DNA of 64,000 nucleotides from NCBI GenBank assembly GCA_947568835.1, contig OX387605.1:17674418-17738417 (forward strand), given 5' to 3'. Each line of letters begins with the position of its first letter. The stretch's first letter is position 1. The position numbers were made by a program, and so were the translations under genes. Below the pieces are notes generated by a model. The model was not told the origin of the DNA. It searched no databases and saw nothing but the letters and a program-made list of their open reading frames with translations. Shown piece after piece: positions 1-12,404 of this stretch. Origin of the DNA: Protonemura montana (Eukaryota; Arthropoda; Insecta; Plecoptera; Nemouridae).

Positions 1-1
1 A

Positions 2-235
2 GTCCACGAAACCGCAGCCAGAGTCTTCGGCTACCCAGTGCGCGTACCCAGACCGAGACTCCGCGCGGGGCTATTCAATGTGGCCGTCGGCACCAAGGGA
101 TGCAGGAGTGATTTGCAAGGGAAGTTTTTTTGTTGCTATACACATTGGGGTACAATTTTGAAGAGTTTTTCTTCGTGTGTATCGTTTAGACTATTAACGC
201 GTGGGGCTGTGCGTGATAAAAGTCGGTGCGTTTGA
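2..235 (+). CDS. Possible exon fragment at window edge, unrecognised
   Basis: The frame starting at base 2 is open to a stop at 233-235. Its first 36 codons are GC-rich, and about 25 of 36 third positions are G or C, more than in the other two frames. It includes the stretch FGYPVRVPRPRLRAGLFNV. After about base 122 the sequence turns AT-rich and loses coding character. I see no good GT donor at that boundary, which argues against an internal exon. It could be the end of an exon running in from the left, or a GC-rich noncoding patch. I do not recognise the protein. Confidence 0.15.
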   Translation, partial: VHETAARVFGYPVRVPRPRLRAGLFNVAVGTKGCRSDLQGKFFCCYTHWGTILKSFSSCVSFRLLTRGAVRDKSRCV

Positions 236-239
236 AAAG

Positions 240-3200
240 AGCCTCTGGTGTTCCGTGTCCTAATTATATCCTCGATAAAATTAATGAACAAGAGCGAAAT
301 TTTTAGATGGACTTCACGTACGTTAATGCTGCTCTCTCTGGAGACACGAATTAAGCTCTTTTAAAGAGATTCCCGGAGGTGCTATAACAAATATCATTAA
401 ATGTGTGATGCGAATAACTAATATCACTTCGCTACAAAGTCTGTAACGTAAACTGCCATAAAAGTTGCGCAGGTCCTATATATTAAAAAATATACAAATA
501 ATAAATGCAATTCTAAGCGATTTTTATTTTAGCTAGTAGCATGCAGGCATACGAAAACTGGGCTTACTGCTCTGGCTCCATGTTGTCCAGAATGGTAAAA
601 CATAAACTAAAACCGTTCGCGGAGCTTTCTAAAATAACAAGTAAACAAAATAAATCTCGCGCAAGCAATTCTTAAAGAGCTGTGACAGTAGAAATGACAG
701 TGCCTCTGGCCTTTGCTTTGTGCATTAACCATATAGTCAGCCGGACTGAAGAGAGTTTCTGGCCATCCACTCATAATTCCACGCCACCAAATCTCTTTAT
801 ACAACTCATTTAGCAGCAAATATGATCAAACGACCTGGACCCATGGCGTACTAATCGGACTTAACAATAAATTAATTAGTTCGACAAAGCTCGGAGTGCA
901 AAACATATTCCTCTGCGCTGAAATTCAAATTAATCGTAATATTTGTGTTTTTTTTTTGCCCCTTAAAAGCCAAAAAAATGAACAAAATTCCAGCAAGCGT
1001 ATCGAAAAAGGTCCATCGGGGGAGCATTGAAGTAGTCAAGTAAATTTGCATTCCTTCACAGAAAAAAAGAAAATCTCCACGCTTGGAAAAGCGTGGTTAA
1101 AAAACAATCGAACAAGAGAGTGGCACTCATTTGAGGATCTAAAGTTATCTACCATCAGTTTCTAACACCCAAATTTGCCAGTGCAGACATAAAAATCACC
1201 GGCTATCGGATGCTCGAATCAAATCATCCCAACTCGACACATCCGGCACAAAAAAACCACGTGAATCGATCTCCCGACGAGCTCGTTATCATTTCTCGTC
1301 TAGCCCTCTACCAGACACTCCATTGTCGGTGCCCATTGTAAGAAGCATGGAGCGTTGATCATCCGCGGGTCGCTGCTGTGCCCTGGCCGTCTGGCTAGCT
1401 ATCGATTGGGTTTCCGTCAGCCACGTCGGGCGTGCGGGTCACTAGTGGTGACCAACGCGACATGGCGTACACCGCCACGGCTCACATCCATTGTGTCCTT
1501 ACCCTCACAATCTTTCTTCGCTCTATCTCCCCGGCAACTATCTCTACAAGCCGACATTCCGTCTTCCTGCAGGCCACTAACTATTGTCATTGTCACCTCA
1601 CAGTTGGGCCTCCGCTCATTCACGGTTTGTTTGTGTTTACTCAGAGAAGTTTGTTTTCTTTCGGTACGTTGCTTGTGAGAACGTAAGCTATACTGTTTGA
1701 AGTGGGTGAGATTTAATACGTTATATACCCCGCAATGTGCAATTAGAGGGTAGGAAGGCTGTTGTTTGTATCGGTTGTCGATACACGTCACTTGTTTAAG
1801 ATTCGGTTGTCAGGGAAAACAAGATATTTTCATTGTGGTTTATCGAGTTTTCATGTTCAGCCAAAGTAATACTTGAAATCCCACCGAAAGGGCCACCAAA
1901 TGAAATGTAGAAACTGATTTTAGAAGTGATTGCTTTTAAAGATGTGCATCGTCTGGTCATAACAATAAGGGTGGATCTCACAACTTCCTCGGCTCCGTAA
2001 ACTGTCATCAAATCGGACAAAAACGAAGTGACTTTTAGTCATAAGTTTTCTCTAGAATAAATGTAGTATAAATGAACTTAAAACGAGTTTTGTATTTCAA
2101 TCCAAAATACCGCAAGTGTGGTAACACTTCTTTTTTCGCGTCTCTCTGTTATATCCCACCGACATGTCACCAAAATAACACTACGATAAATGTTTACGCA
2201 CATTTTTAAAAGTGCCCACTTAAAGCTGATATTCAGTTTTCTCTTTTTTATTCTGAGGAACAAATGGCACTAGACTTTACTATCCTATATCGTCTAAATT
2301 CCTTCATCGGCAAGCAAAAGCTCCATAACTACAGAAAGAAAAATCAATTTAAGCTTATTTCAGAGATAGCGATATTTTACTACCAGCTTTGTCCCGTTTC
2401 AACCAACCGCACCTTAGTGAAGCCTTAATAGAAAACAATTAGTACCGCTGCCACCAATTGTAACGACTGATTTAAAACTGAACAAACTGGGTGTGCCGAT
2501 AAACCATTGATATAAAAAGATTTGTTAGAAAGCTTTGACGAATTACCCGCAGGCTTCCAATTGTAATGGGGGATAAGAACCATGCTTACGTAGTATTTAT
2601 TAACACAGATGTTACAGCTAGGCATATTGGAAATCAAACAAGAAAAATCTACAAATATTATTTAGCTACCAAACATTTAAAACCTCGATGACCTTAAAAT
2701 ATCATTTACCAATGTCATCTGACTAAAAAATAAACAATACTTCTCAAGTTCTAGCCGCCAATCGTTTATTTTTACTCAGTTTCAATTACATTTCAAGGTA
2801 TTTCAAAATACCGTCAGCTGTCCATCTTCACGTTCTGTTAGCGAGTTAGCGAAGGTTTTGGTTTCACAAATTTTCCCGCGCGTTGGAGACCAGAGCAATC
2901 TATCAGTCAAGTAACCAACGGAAAATCTCCCTAGCTGCGTGGGAAATTTGCAGACTGGTGGGGTCACATTCTTTCAAGAGCTTAGCTATGCATCACAAAG
3001 AAGGTAAATTACTATTCGGTTCTTGATGCAACCGGGACCCGGGGCAGCTCATCAGCGTGATTAATGTTACCCCTGCTAATGACCTGTAGCCCCTCATTCC
3101 ACCCCCTAACCCTCAGTGCCAGGCCAAACACGTATATCTTAGGGTCACACGAGGTCTGGACTAAGTGACCGGCACGCATACCATGTCTGCTGACAACTCT

Positions 3201-5930
3201 TATCCAGAATAATTAATTTTAATTTAATTAAGACAAACGTCAAAAAGTGTTCACACCTAAAATATTTTAAATATGTTATTACATTTAAATAATTAATCAT
3301 AAATGTTTCGCTTGTATGAAAATAAAGTTAGAATTGCGGTTTCCCTTTAAAGGCTAGATGTAAAACTATTCGGTCTAGAGTTCTTGGAAATAAATTCTCG
3401 ACGAAAGCTTCTCTTTGACCCAAAGTTTCATATAAGAATACGGACCAGGGTCAGAGTAACGTCACTTGCCGATCCCTCAAAACGATACAAATTTAACTTT
3501 TTGACCAACTGCAAGAAGATGTATAAATCGTAACGGCAGTTTGTATCCCGAAAGATTATTGGCATTTTATTCAAATGCTGGCGCATTTTATGCAGGAGAA
3601 AGTCGCCGTGAGCGTGCAAGGAAATACTAAATATTTTTTTTACAAATACACTTTCGCGAGACGAAGAATTTTCCTGCGTTCATGCCACTTGTTTTTTCAC
3701 TTAACGGAAACGTCTAAAAGATATGATTCTAGAAGCCGCTCATAATTTGAATTCTTTTGTTAGCTTTGTAACTTTTACCACTTTAACGCCTAACATTTGG
3801 ATAGTCCTAGAGTCATTTACAAAACTACTTTGCCAAATAACTAAACCAATAATTAAAAAAACGAACATCTTTCATTTGTAACACTCTAAATTATTTCATA
3901 TTGAAACAAAAAGTACACTTAAACGAAAATCGGACCCCGCTGCACGTGTAACTCCGTGGTTTTAATACCGCTTAATTCGTATGACGTTACAAGATTTATG
4001 GCTGCCGACCGACCGACCAACTTTCAGCCCGTACACAATGCATACGCCGGAATTTAAATCAACGAAACATGCCGTCGCCCCATTTTTACCCATATACAAC
4101 GTTGTAGGGGCTGTGTGCTAGCACCAGCACGCATCGAGCAGCCCGCGAGGCCAGTCAGCCCTCGGACCGCGCAAAGCGGGCAACACGCACAATTCTCTGC
4201 TAATGGGGTTATTGTTTACGTCTTTCCTGGAGGCCCCACGATAGTGCGACCCGCATTGTTAAAGCTAGATGTACTTTAACACACACACATAAACTATTTT
4301 CAGCATTGTTTCTTTTCATTAAAAATTAAAGGGCATGTTTAATTACTAATCTTTAATAAAATAATTAATTAACTGTTCCTGGAGTGATTCGTGTACTTGG
4401 TAAGATTAATTAAATAAAATACGGAGAATATTGTTAGATTGTATTGTTTCTATTAAGCCACTTGACTGCATTAAAACCAAATGTACTTTCAATAATGCAA
4501 GAGTCTAATTATACATAATGTACATGCAACGTACCCGATGCAGCGCACCAAACAAATGCACGACTGTCGTCTGTTTTAATACTCTGCGGACCTTGGTATA
4601 TACATGTCTATTCTAGCAGCAATCGAATCGCTTGAAATCCACACTGCGATAAAACTGAACAATCATAATTATTGTATTGGTCTGTGACCATTTCACATTG
4701 AACTAAGCTTGACATCAGCTATCCACTTTATGAAATGCATTGACATCCGATGATTTACCGTCCCATCACTGGTCCGATCGCGAATTAATATTTGATTCCA
4801 AGTGAATACTAATTGGTTCGATCAACGATGAATCACGAAGTCATCCAGGCGAATGCCCGGGAGTGCTCGTTTTCCAACCCTTGTCGCGTAGCAGCGTTCA
4901 CTTCCGGCTAGTTGCAGGATCACTGCTTTGCAATAATAATTGTCGTTAGACGCCTTCGGCACTCCCAAAACCTATTCTATGTTTTTTTTTGTGAAGCAAA
5001 AATCGCGGGCGACGGCGTTCCTGTAAATTGCAAGCCCTCGTATTCCTCTGCACTCAGGAAATTAAACCATAACAATTCAGCGTTTGTTACCCGGATTTCG
5101 ATTTGTGCATATTTTTATTTTAACACCAGCGCCGAAAAATTTCAATCACACATGATTTTTTTTATGTACAGAATATGCAGATTAAAATTTCATTCTAAAA
5201 GGACATTTTCTATACGGTAATGACGCACTATCTGAAAATAAAGATAAATTCAAAAACATTTGCTAAATTTGAGTTGGAATCACGATTTGTTCTTGAAAAA
5301 TGAACTAGTTCAGATTTCAAACTCTCGATACCCAATTAGGTGTTTGTTTCAAAACTAGTAACAAGGATAGTGAGAAAAAGACACGCAAGAATATAACAAA
5401 AGCATATTGAGTTAATAAATCTAAGAACGTATCTTTAATGTGATAAGATAAAGGATGAACGTCGTTCCAAAGATACAATTAACTGCAGTATATAATGCCT
5501 CGAGAAGCTGAGCATACAGTCGCAAAGAGTGGACGCCGAGCCAACGTAGAGCATCGAGAACAGAAGAAGAGGAAGGAAGAGACGATGACACCGTCTCTGA
5601 TGTGGGCGAACTCTGGTGTGAAATAAACTCATTAAAAGACAGAAGATAAAGCAACATTGAATCAAGAAGTGGAAGAGGTTTTCTGGCTTGCGAAGTGAGA
5701 AGACTGTAAAGTAATCTCAAGACACAATTATCAGGGCGTGACAGAGGCGCATGTAGTTTTCAGCAAGTGATTAAGTCAAGTAATATCGAAGATGGCGATG
5801 CTTTATTCTTAAAGCGGTGATTACCCATTCAAATAGACATTGTTTTATGGATTTAAATGCACAAAGGAAGTCGAGTACGAGAAGTTTGTCTAGCAGACAG
5901 TAGAATTTCTTAAACAATAATTTTCGATTT
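240..5930. other. AT-rich stretch with no recognised gene
   Basis: No open frame in this stretch looks like a known protein. Several 60-130 codon frames exist, for example 1355-1678 on plus and 5421-5720 on minus, but these lengths are expected by chance. GC-richer patches without a recognised product lie at about 1330-1500, 3020-3190 and 4090-4260. The patch at 3.0-3.2 kb has TAAT/ATTA homeodomain-type cores among GC-rich words and could be regulatory, but this is unproven. A short GACC run lies near 4005-4017. Confidence 0.6.
1077..1096. other. Short perfect hairpin
   Basis: CCACGCTT and AAGCGTGG form an 8-bp perfect stem around a 4-nt GGAA loop. It is too short for a microRNA precursor by itself. 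No function is assigned. Confidence 0.5.
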
Positions 5931-5933
5931 CAG

Positions 5934-6025
5934 CCGGAGAGCACGGCACCTCCATCGGCCTGGATTTGCTCAAAATGTGGCTCCTTGTTAACTTGCTTCG
6001 GTCCTTGATCGAACGAAACTTCTGA
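5934..6025 (+). CDS. Candidate terminal coding exon, unrecognised
   Basis: A pyrimidine-rich acceptor (ATTTTCGATTTCAG) ends at 5933. It is followed by 2 nt and 29 codons ending in TGA at 6023-6025. The peptide begins GEHGTSIGLDLLKMW, continues with a leucine-rich hydrophobic run and ends in IERNF. About 21 of its 29 third positions are G or C, against roughly 40% GC in the surroundings, which is the strongest coding-like bias I found in a short segment. An AATAAA lies about 200 bp downstream. In the overlapping frame a WICSKCGS peptide also occurs but with weaker codon bias. No upstream partner exon is identified and the family is unknown. Confidence 0.25.
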
Positions 6026-6226
6026 TTTCAAAGATTTTTTTTGTAGTGCCCTTGGATGATCAACAAATATCACACTAATAATGGATATTTTTTCAATCTG
6101 CCCATTTTACTAGGTGCTAGGGGTTGAAAAATATCGAGGTGCTATTCGTATGGGCTATATATTTTTTTAATCACCCAAGTCGAAAAAAATTAACTTCCAA
6201 AATGTTTGCTCGGGTTTGCGCGATAT

Positions 6227-6232
6227 AATAAA
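6227..6232 (+). terminator. AATAAA candidate polyadenylation signal
   Basis: An AATAAA hexamer lies 202 bp after the stop of the candidate exon at 5934-6025, which is a plausible 3' UTR distance. AATAAA is frequent by chance in AT-rich DNA, so it only has weight together with the exon. Confidence 0.2.
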
Positions 6233-6426
6233 GTCATAAGTAATCTCCAAATTCTTAACCAGGAAACATAAATGAATGTTACAAATTAATTTTAAGAGGT
6301 AACATAGTCTTTAAAATGTTACGCTGTCTCCCGCACACTAAGGGTAAAATCTGTGTAGACTTTTTTTTATTTATTCAGTCTATAGCTTCAACATCAACTT
6401 TTCCATTAGCGAACTTAAACTCTGTT

Positions 6427-6525
6427 GCCAAAAAATCATTTTTAATCAGAAGTTTTGAAACGGCTTGCGGATCACAAGTAACAACAGCTCGAAGAGTGTT
6501 TAGAGTAAAATTGTCAAGAGGCATT
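6427..6525 (+). pseudogene. Possible transposase-type helix-turn-helix remnant
   Basis: Within an open frame from 6316 to 6708, residues 38-70 contain FLIRSF, then about nine residues, then VTTARRVFRVK. From memory this spacing resembles the N-terminal helix-turn-helix of mariner-like and DUF4817-type arthropod proteins, where F-[LIC]-[IV]-[RK]-x-[FY] is followed by a T-x-x-x-[FY]-R helix. Downstream the frame runs into a TA microsatellite encoding IYIYIY and shows no catalytic core. If real it is a short decayed piece. The match is by eye and could be coincidence. Confidence 0.22.
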
Positions 6526-6568
6526 AAAAAAGAACTTCGCTCTCCATTTCCCTATAGTACACCACTGA

Positions 6569-6587
6569 TATATATATATATATATAT
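6569..6587. repeat. (TA)n microsatellite
   Basis: An uninterrupted TA run sits between a short direct flank and an A-rich, lysine-encoding stretch. Confidence 0.9.
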
Positions 6588-6589
6588 GC

Positions 6590-8330
6590 AAAAGCTATGT
6601 GTTCGCAAATTTTTTAACAGAATTATGCCATCACTCCAATGTTTGCTCTGCGAAAAAAAAAAAAAGTTAAAAGTTAGAATAAAATCCAGAAACTGGAAAC
6701 CCGTATAATATTGACACAGCCGCGTATAGAAACAATCCAAATGTTGGAAACACAGATTTCACTACGGATTTACTAAAACAACTTGAAACTTTTTCTTTTT
6801 TCGCAGAATATATGTAGATGGCAAAATTTTTAAATAAACGTTGGTCGCGAAAAAGTTTCGAAAACAACCAATACTCAAAAAAATATGCTGCCACACATAA
6901 AACCAACAAAACTTTAGAGTGCGCGAAAATTATTAACGAGGATTTGAAAATAATGCGTCTTTTCTCGTGCGAGTCGAAAATGCCGGGGCTTTCTAGTTTT
7001 ACTTTTAACTGTTAAAGTTTCGGTTAAGTGTAGGAATACCCACCATTTGAATTTACATGCCATAAAACAAAAACGAATTACTCACACTTCAATGAAATGC
7101 TATTTAAAAAAAAGCATCCCTTCGAACTTAATTTATTAAATTCAAAATAACTCCTCTTTAATGAAACCAGAAACGGTATAAATATTTCAACCACTAAAAC
7201 CTTAGTATCTGATAAATAATGCATGCTCAGCAATTCTGGATTCTGGAAGTCTGGATGCATACATGCATCCAACGAATGCCACAAGAAAATCCTGGCGGGT
7301 TTCTGATTGTCGGCGTATCATGGCGGCAAGTACCCTCGGCCAGCACCTAGTAACCTTGCGGTGACAGCATGACCCATTCAAACATCCTTCCACTAGTGAT
7401 GTGGTCAATCTAGCCTGGAATGAACATCAACCTCCTCGGTGTTCTCGACTTGCTACCTTTCAGGTACGACACCGTTGTCTTTGATGTGGTATTGTAAGCT
7501 TGATAAAACTGTTAATAAAACAGCAAGCTGCTGAGATAGTTCTACCTCTGAGATTAATTCAGTTAAAAAAGCTCCAAATACCTCACCTTAACAACGAGCA
7601 GTAAATTGATTGTTAATTGGGACTTGAGGTATGGCTATGATATTACGGGTTAATGACACAGATTTGTGATTTACAGACAAATATTTGAAGCGAAAAAGAT
7701 CTGTTTTTGTATAATTCTCTATATCTACGAAATTACCTCTACGTTAGCGTGTGTAAGAAGAACACCCTAGACAGTGACCGGTTCTGTAACGGTTGGAAAT
7801 GCATGGCGGTGCATGAGTGCACTTGTATAATCATTCATTTTGAAAAAAATGGCCGAATGAAATATCACTGTTTCGCACGCCCTCACTTATACTAAACGAG
7901 AATCTGAGATGATACATTAGCAATCTACAAGACATAATGAGGGCGAAGAATGTGATAATACATCACATCTTATAAGATATGGAATTATTTGCGATAGGTG
8001 GAAAAGAAAAACTTGACAAGTTAAGATTGTTGAAATGCTTGAAAGTATAGTATTTATTAAACATCCCTTCTTGCCAGTTTTCTTGCCCTTTCTGCCCGCA
8101 ACCATTTCTTGCTAGATGAAAAACACATTCTCTTCAAAATAAACACTGAACTATTTTTAAGAAGGAAACAAAACACATGTTTTTTTTCATCCAACGAGTC
8201 TTTAAATCAGCAGATCAACCTAAGAACTCAAAATATTTTTTTAGGAAACCGATAAAAACAAAGTTATATTACCTCAATGTAGCAAAAACTAAAAAAAAAG
8301 CGAAACAAAAATAAAACTCGTGTAAAAGTT
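6590..8330. other. No recognised gene
   Basis: AT-rich sequence with chance-length open frames only. A GC-richer patch at about 7290-7470 is open on the minus strand (7202-7408) but its product is not recognised. An A-run of about 13 lies near 6652-6665. Confidence 0.6.
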
Positions 8331-8336
8331 CTTAAA

Positions 8337-8423
8337 ATGGCGTCGGCTAAATCCGTCGACCTTTCCCTTTCTAACACGTCTCGGTTGATTGATTTCCGCC
8401 CGGTGAAAATGACATCGGCATGA
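8337..8423 (+). CDS. Small ATG frame of 28 codons, hypothetical
   Basis: An ATG with A at -3 and G at +4 opens a 28-codon frame that starts MASAKSVDLSLSNTSR and ends with TGA at 8421-8423. About 18 of 28 third positions are G or C in an AT-rich neighbourhood. An AATAAA follows about 95 bp after the stop, near 8520. It could be a short peptide, an upstream frame, part of an exon, or chance. No family is recognised. Confidence 0.12.
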   Translation: MASAKSVDLSLSNTSRLIDFRPVKMTSA

Positions 8424-8664
8424 TGTGATAAGGAAACAATGAAAAGGGCACGGCGAGCAGCGCGCTACGCACTACCACCCACTCATCTCTGTCAGTCACT
8501 CACATAGCATGTGTCTTATAATAAATTCTGCCAACGAATGGGTGAAACAATAGGCGTCTGTCAGCGACAGAGATTCGGAACCAAAACAAATCCATCGGAC
8601 TGCATTTCAAATTCAAACATGTGTTCGAAAAATTTTGCCTTCAGTACGCCTATTTTTTTCCGAT

Positions 8665-8682
8665 GGGGGGGGGGGGGGGGGG
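8665..8682. repeat. Poly-G run of 18
   Basis: Eighteen consecutive G residues, flanked by GAT on the left and CTAAAAAA on the right. Such G-runs can form quadruplexes and are often mis-sized in sequencing. Confidence 0.95.
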
Positions 8683-8702
8683 CTAAAAAATGATGTGATA
8701 GG

Positions 8703-8710
8703 TATAAAAG
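8703..8710 (+). promoter_or_regulatory. Candidate TATA box
   Basis: TATAAAAG in the context GGTATAAAAGGCAG is a near-consensus TATA element. A start site about 30 bp downstream would fall near 8733, just before an ATG at 8748 that leads into a frame ending at a consensus donor (see 8748-8873). The arrangement is suggestive but unproven. Confidence 0.2.
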
Positions 8711-8747
8711 GCAGTTGAATGGCATTTCAAACCTTTATTTTATTGCT

Positions 8748-8873
8748 ATGTTTAAATTACGTGAGATCTGTGAGTTAGCATTGCGTTTACTACCAATATC
8801 AAATATGCAAAACCAATGCAAAACTCTTTTGCCTGTAACAACATCCCGCCCACAAGTCAGTTTTCTTGCATCG
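8748..8873 (+). CDS. Candidate first exon, 42 codons, unrecognised
   Basis: An ATG at 8748 opens 42 codons that begin MFKLREICELALRLLP and end exactly in phase 0 at 8873, where the donor TCG|GTAAGT starts. Without splicing the frame would stop at 8904-8906. The TATA-like element at 8703 is 45 bp upstream of the ATG. TATA box, short leader, ATG and strong donor are in the expected order, but each is common by chance. A second ATG at 8719 encodes a hydrophobic MAFQTFILLLCL start, but lies only 16 bp after the TATA motif. The product is not recognised. Confidence 0.15.
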
Positions 8874-10408
8874 GTAAGTTTTGTAAAAGGAAATAAAGGG
8901 CACTAAAATACGGACAGGAATACTTTCTGAAAGAAAAGCTCAAGGAAAATGCTACAACAATAAAGGAGTCCAATTTGCCGAAAATAAACCTTGATCGTTA
9001 AATAGAGGAAAATGTCTCGTCTAATTATAGAATTTTTCAGCGACCATTTGAGATTTCCAAATGCATGCCTTACCTTAACACTCATCAACTAAACAATAAC
9101 GCGAGTGGCAAAATGGAAAAAATTTGTATTGAATCTTTGACACAAGTCACCAAACACCATTTCACCGAAAGCCACCATTTCAGTAGAAATAGGCAAACCA
9201 ATTGAAAATCGCGCGTAAAGTCTGAACGGAGCACGCACGGCGCGTGACAAACGGGACGCAACATTTACTTTGTTCGAGGCGTCTCTCCAGTCACGTCCGC
9301 GCCTCGATCCGACGCCCGACGCGACGTTACGAGGGCGTCGGTCCTAATCCTGGCATTGGACGCGCGTCCGCGAGCCACAACCGCAATGGACCAACACATA
9401 GATTCGGAGTTAACGCATGAAATGTATGCGGTGTAGGCGGCGGTGGCGGTAACAGCGTCCGTTCCCTTGTATTTTCCATACAGAAACAGAGACGAACGGA
9501 AAAGTATTAGTGTTGTCATTGCCTAAACTAAACTTTGAATCGCGTGAGTTCAAAATAAACTTTCTCGTTTTATCTTTTTTGGATAAACGTGTCAGTGAAT
9601 TGGATTCCCAAACAATGAGATCTATTTAAAACAGATGTTTCATGTGCCATTTAATTTAACATTGTGACAAGATAAGGCGCGCCACCGAAACATTCGCTTG
9701 GCAGTTTGGGCACCTCCACTCAAAATTAAACACACTTTCCTTGCCTCACAGAAATACTTTCTATGCCGCTCGTGTTGCGGCGAAACCCAAAACGTAATTA
9801 ATCAAAACTATTATCAGGCTATCAACTGGCGTGATTTGAATTTCGGGCAAGGTACGCTCGTACAGTTCACGAAATCACGTCACGGACTTGCATGAGGTCG
9901 TACCAAACTGTGGTCACAGCACCACCGTGTGATGGCGCTCGCCTTGACCACCATATCCGTGAACACGACAGCCGATAGTGTTATATTATGTTGCATCTTG
10001 CGGTAGGCCAAATGGCATGTTGGCATAATCACTCCCCAGCCACCATTGTGTGTGTTGTCTGTACACATTTACCAATGCCACCGCCGACCAATGGTAAGCC
10101 ATGCGAATCGGCACAGATCAATCAATATTGTAAGGCAATTGAGTTAGATGGTGGGATAGCGGGATAGCGGGAAACTACAATTGAGATCGTCTGAATATGT
10201 ATATGCAGTATTAACGTGTAGCCACTGTGAGCGCAAATTGCTTTTGAGGAGTTCGTGGCCACGGTTGTGTGAGACTATAGATGTGAATTTCGTGAATTAT
10301 AACCAGGTGTTCTGAATTTATTTCGTGTGAAAGTATTGTAAAGTATATTTTATCCCCTCCCGCTAAGCATGTTGAGCTCATTTCTGGTGAAATATTTCTT
10401 ATCTTATC

Positions 10409-10424
10409 ATATATATATATATAT
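10409..10424. repeat. (TA)n microsatellite
   Basis: A short TA run, encoding IYIYIY on the minus strand. Confidence 0.8.
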
Positions 10425-12378
10425 TGCACAATGTAGGTTAGCTACTTTTTGAATGCAAAATGCAAGTTCACTGTAACAAAAAAGGCGTCTTGTTAAAAGA
10501 GTGGTGCAATTGAGGCGCACTGATTTTTTAAATTAGTATACCCTATCCCAATTTAAAACTTACTCAATCGCAGCAAAAGATGCAAGATTACACGGAATTC
10601 ATTAAAAAAGATCACAAGATCCACAATTTTAAATCCGCATGCGTTTTTTTTTTCAAACAAGTTAAGATACTTTCAGAGAAAAAGAATACCAACATTTACA
10701 AATCGTTCTTTTTAATCGCAAACGAATTCGCGTGGTCCGGGACTGGAACTGTGCAAACGTCCACGGCGTACTAACAAGGAAACCAATCACTCAAGAGTGG
10801 TCTGCGCGTCGCAATGTTATCAATTACAGTCAGTGCGTTCAGCGTGATAAACCACCCCAGTACGCACCCCTAGCTAGCGTTTTAATCACATAACTGGTCT
10901 AACGGTTCGCGAGCGCATTTGATTATTTTTACCACACGACCAGTTCTCAAATTAATATGTATCTGTGGACACAAATGGACGCGTTAGCCACTGCTTTGAA
11001 CATGTTACCCGCGGATCGGAACGGGGAGCTACCCGTACAAGGGCGAATGAGAAAGTGTCGCATGCTCTACACTCCACCGAGAGAGGGGTGCGTGCGATAT
11101 TGACATTGTTACGATGACCACGCGAGAGTTTTTAATCAAATCTTGTTTCATAACACCCGGCCGAGAGATACGAACGATTAGCATACAATATACGGCCGAA
11201 AACAGACGCTGCAAATTACGAAATAGCCCACGATGGATGTATAAATCGAGGCGAAGATATTTACAGTTGTGACAGTGGGAAATTATTATTCCATTAACGA
11301 ACCGCCTGTAAATGTTGCGAATATTTTTTAAATCAAACATTTTTTTGCTGTTCTCGCGTTTGCTGGTGTCAGAATTTTGGTTCCTTTTTCCGATAAGTTT
11401 TCCACGCAAATACGTACGAATAAAATGCTTTTGTAAGCTTTCACGGAAGCTTTCTCCCAACGATCGCTACTCAAGATTATCACAAGTTAACAAACGAATT
11501 TTGAACAAGTTCTCATTGGGCAAAGTGTTCGCGTGGAGCCCCCACCCCCAGCAGGGCGGCCGGTTGAGATTGCATGCGTGAGAGCAGCGCCGCGAATCCC
11601 AAAAGTGAGCATTTTTTCTTTTTCGCGCGCGCCACGGCGATATTGAAAGCAGGGTAGGTTACTTATGCGAATAGAAGCATTACACGACTGAATGAACATC
11701 GGCTTTGGGCCTCGGCTTTGCTCCACTTTGAGTTATTATTACCATTCGGGCTGAGCGCTAGGTCTGGGGAGACCATGCCGAGGTTTCGTACCGCGCGCCA
11801 GGGCTACCCTGCCCTGCCACGCCCCCCTCCCTGGCCACCAGCACGCAGAACACCCAATGGCAAATATTTTAGCAGACGTAGTAAAAAGGCACATTCAAAA
11901 AGTAAGAGTACCATTACTTTTTATTTCCGCAATGAAAATTGCTTTGTCTGTAGGTGCAACGCACTACATAGCTGGCAACACATTATAATTAAAAACAAAA
12001 ATTAGAAAACAAAAATATTTTTCAAATGCTATTAAAAAAATAAAGGTGCCTCTATCGCGAACCTGTAAGCGCGACGCTTATTTCACCCAGCGATGTTAAC
12101 AAACTATCAAGCAATAACCTAATTTTCTCCGCGCAACTTCATAGCGCCGACATCTCAAACTGTGCACCAAGGTAATTAGTTATAAAACAGTAATGACTGA
12201 TAGTTGTCTTTGCTGCAGCATCCAACCACGCTAGGTGGCATAATAACATCACCCCAGAAACTATAAATAATTCAGCAGACAATGATGCTAGTGGAGAGTT
12301 TCCCTTATAGTCTTTCATTAATAAAGCAATCCGAACTGCAAAGTCTAGCGGCGAGGTTGTGCGGTGTATCACATCGGT

Positions 12379-12404
12379 GGAGTCGGTGGCGTCGGTGGCG
12401 TCGG
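12379..12404. repeat. 9-bp tandem repeat, about 3 copies
   Basis: The unit GTCGGTGGC repeats almost three times. On the minus strand it reads as a PTPPTPPTPP-type proline repeat inside a chance-length frame. Confidence 0.75.

Noticed and set aside
11029-11460. 143-codon minus frame
   Set aside because: About one frame of this length is expected by chance in 64 kb at this base composition. It does not start at ATG and has no recognised domain.
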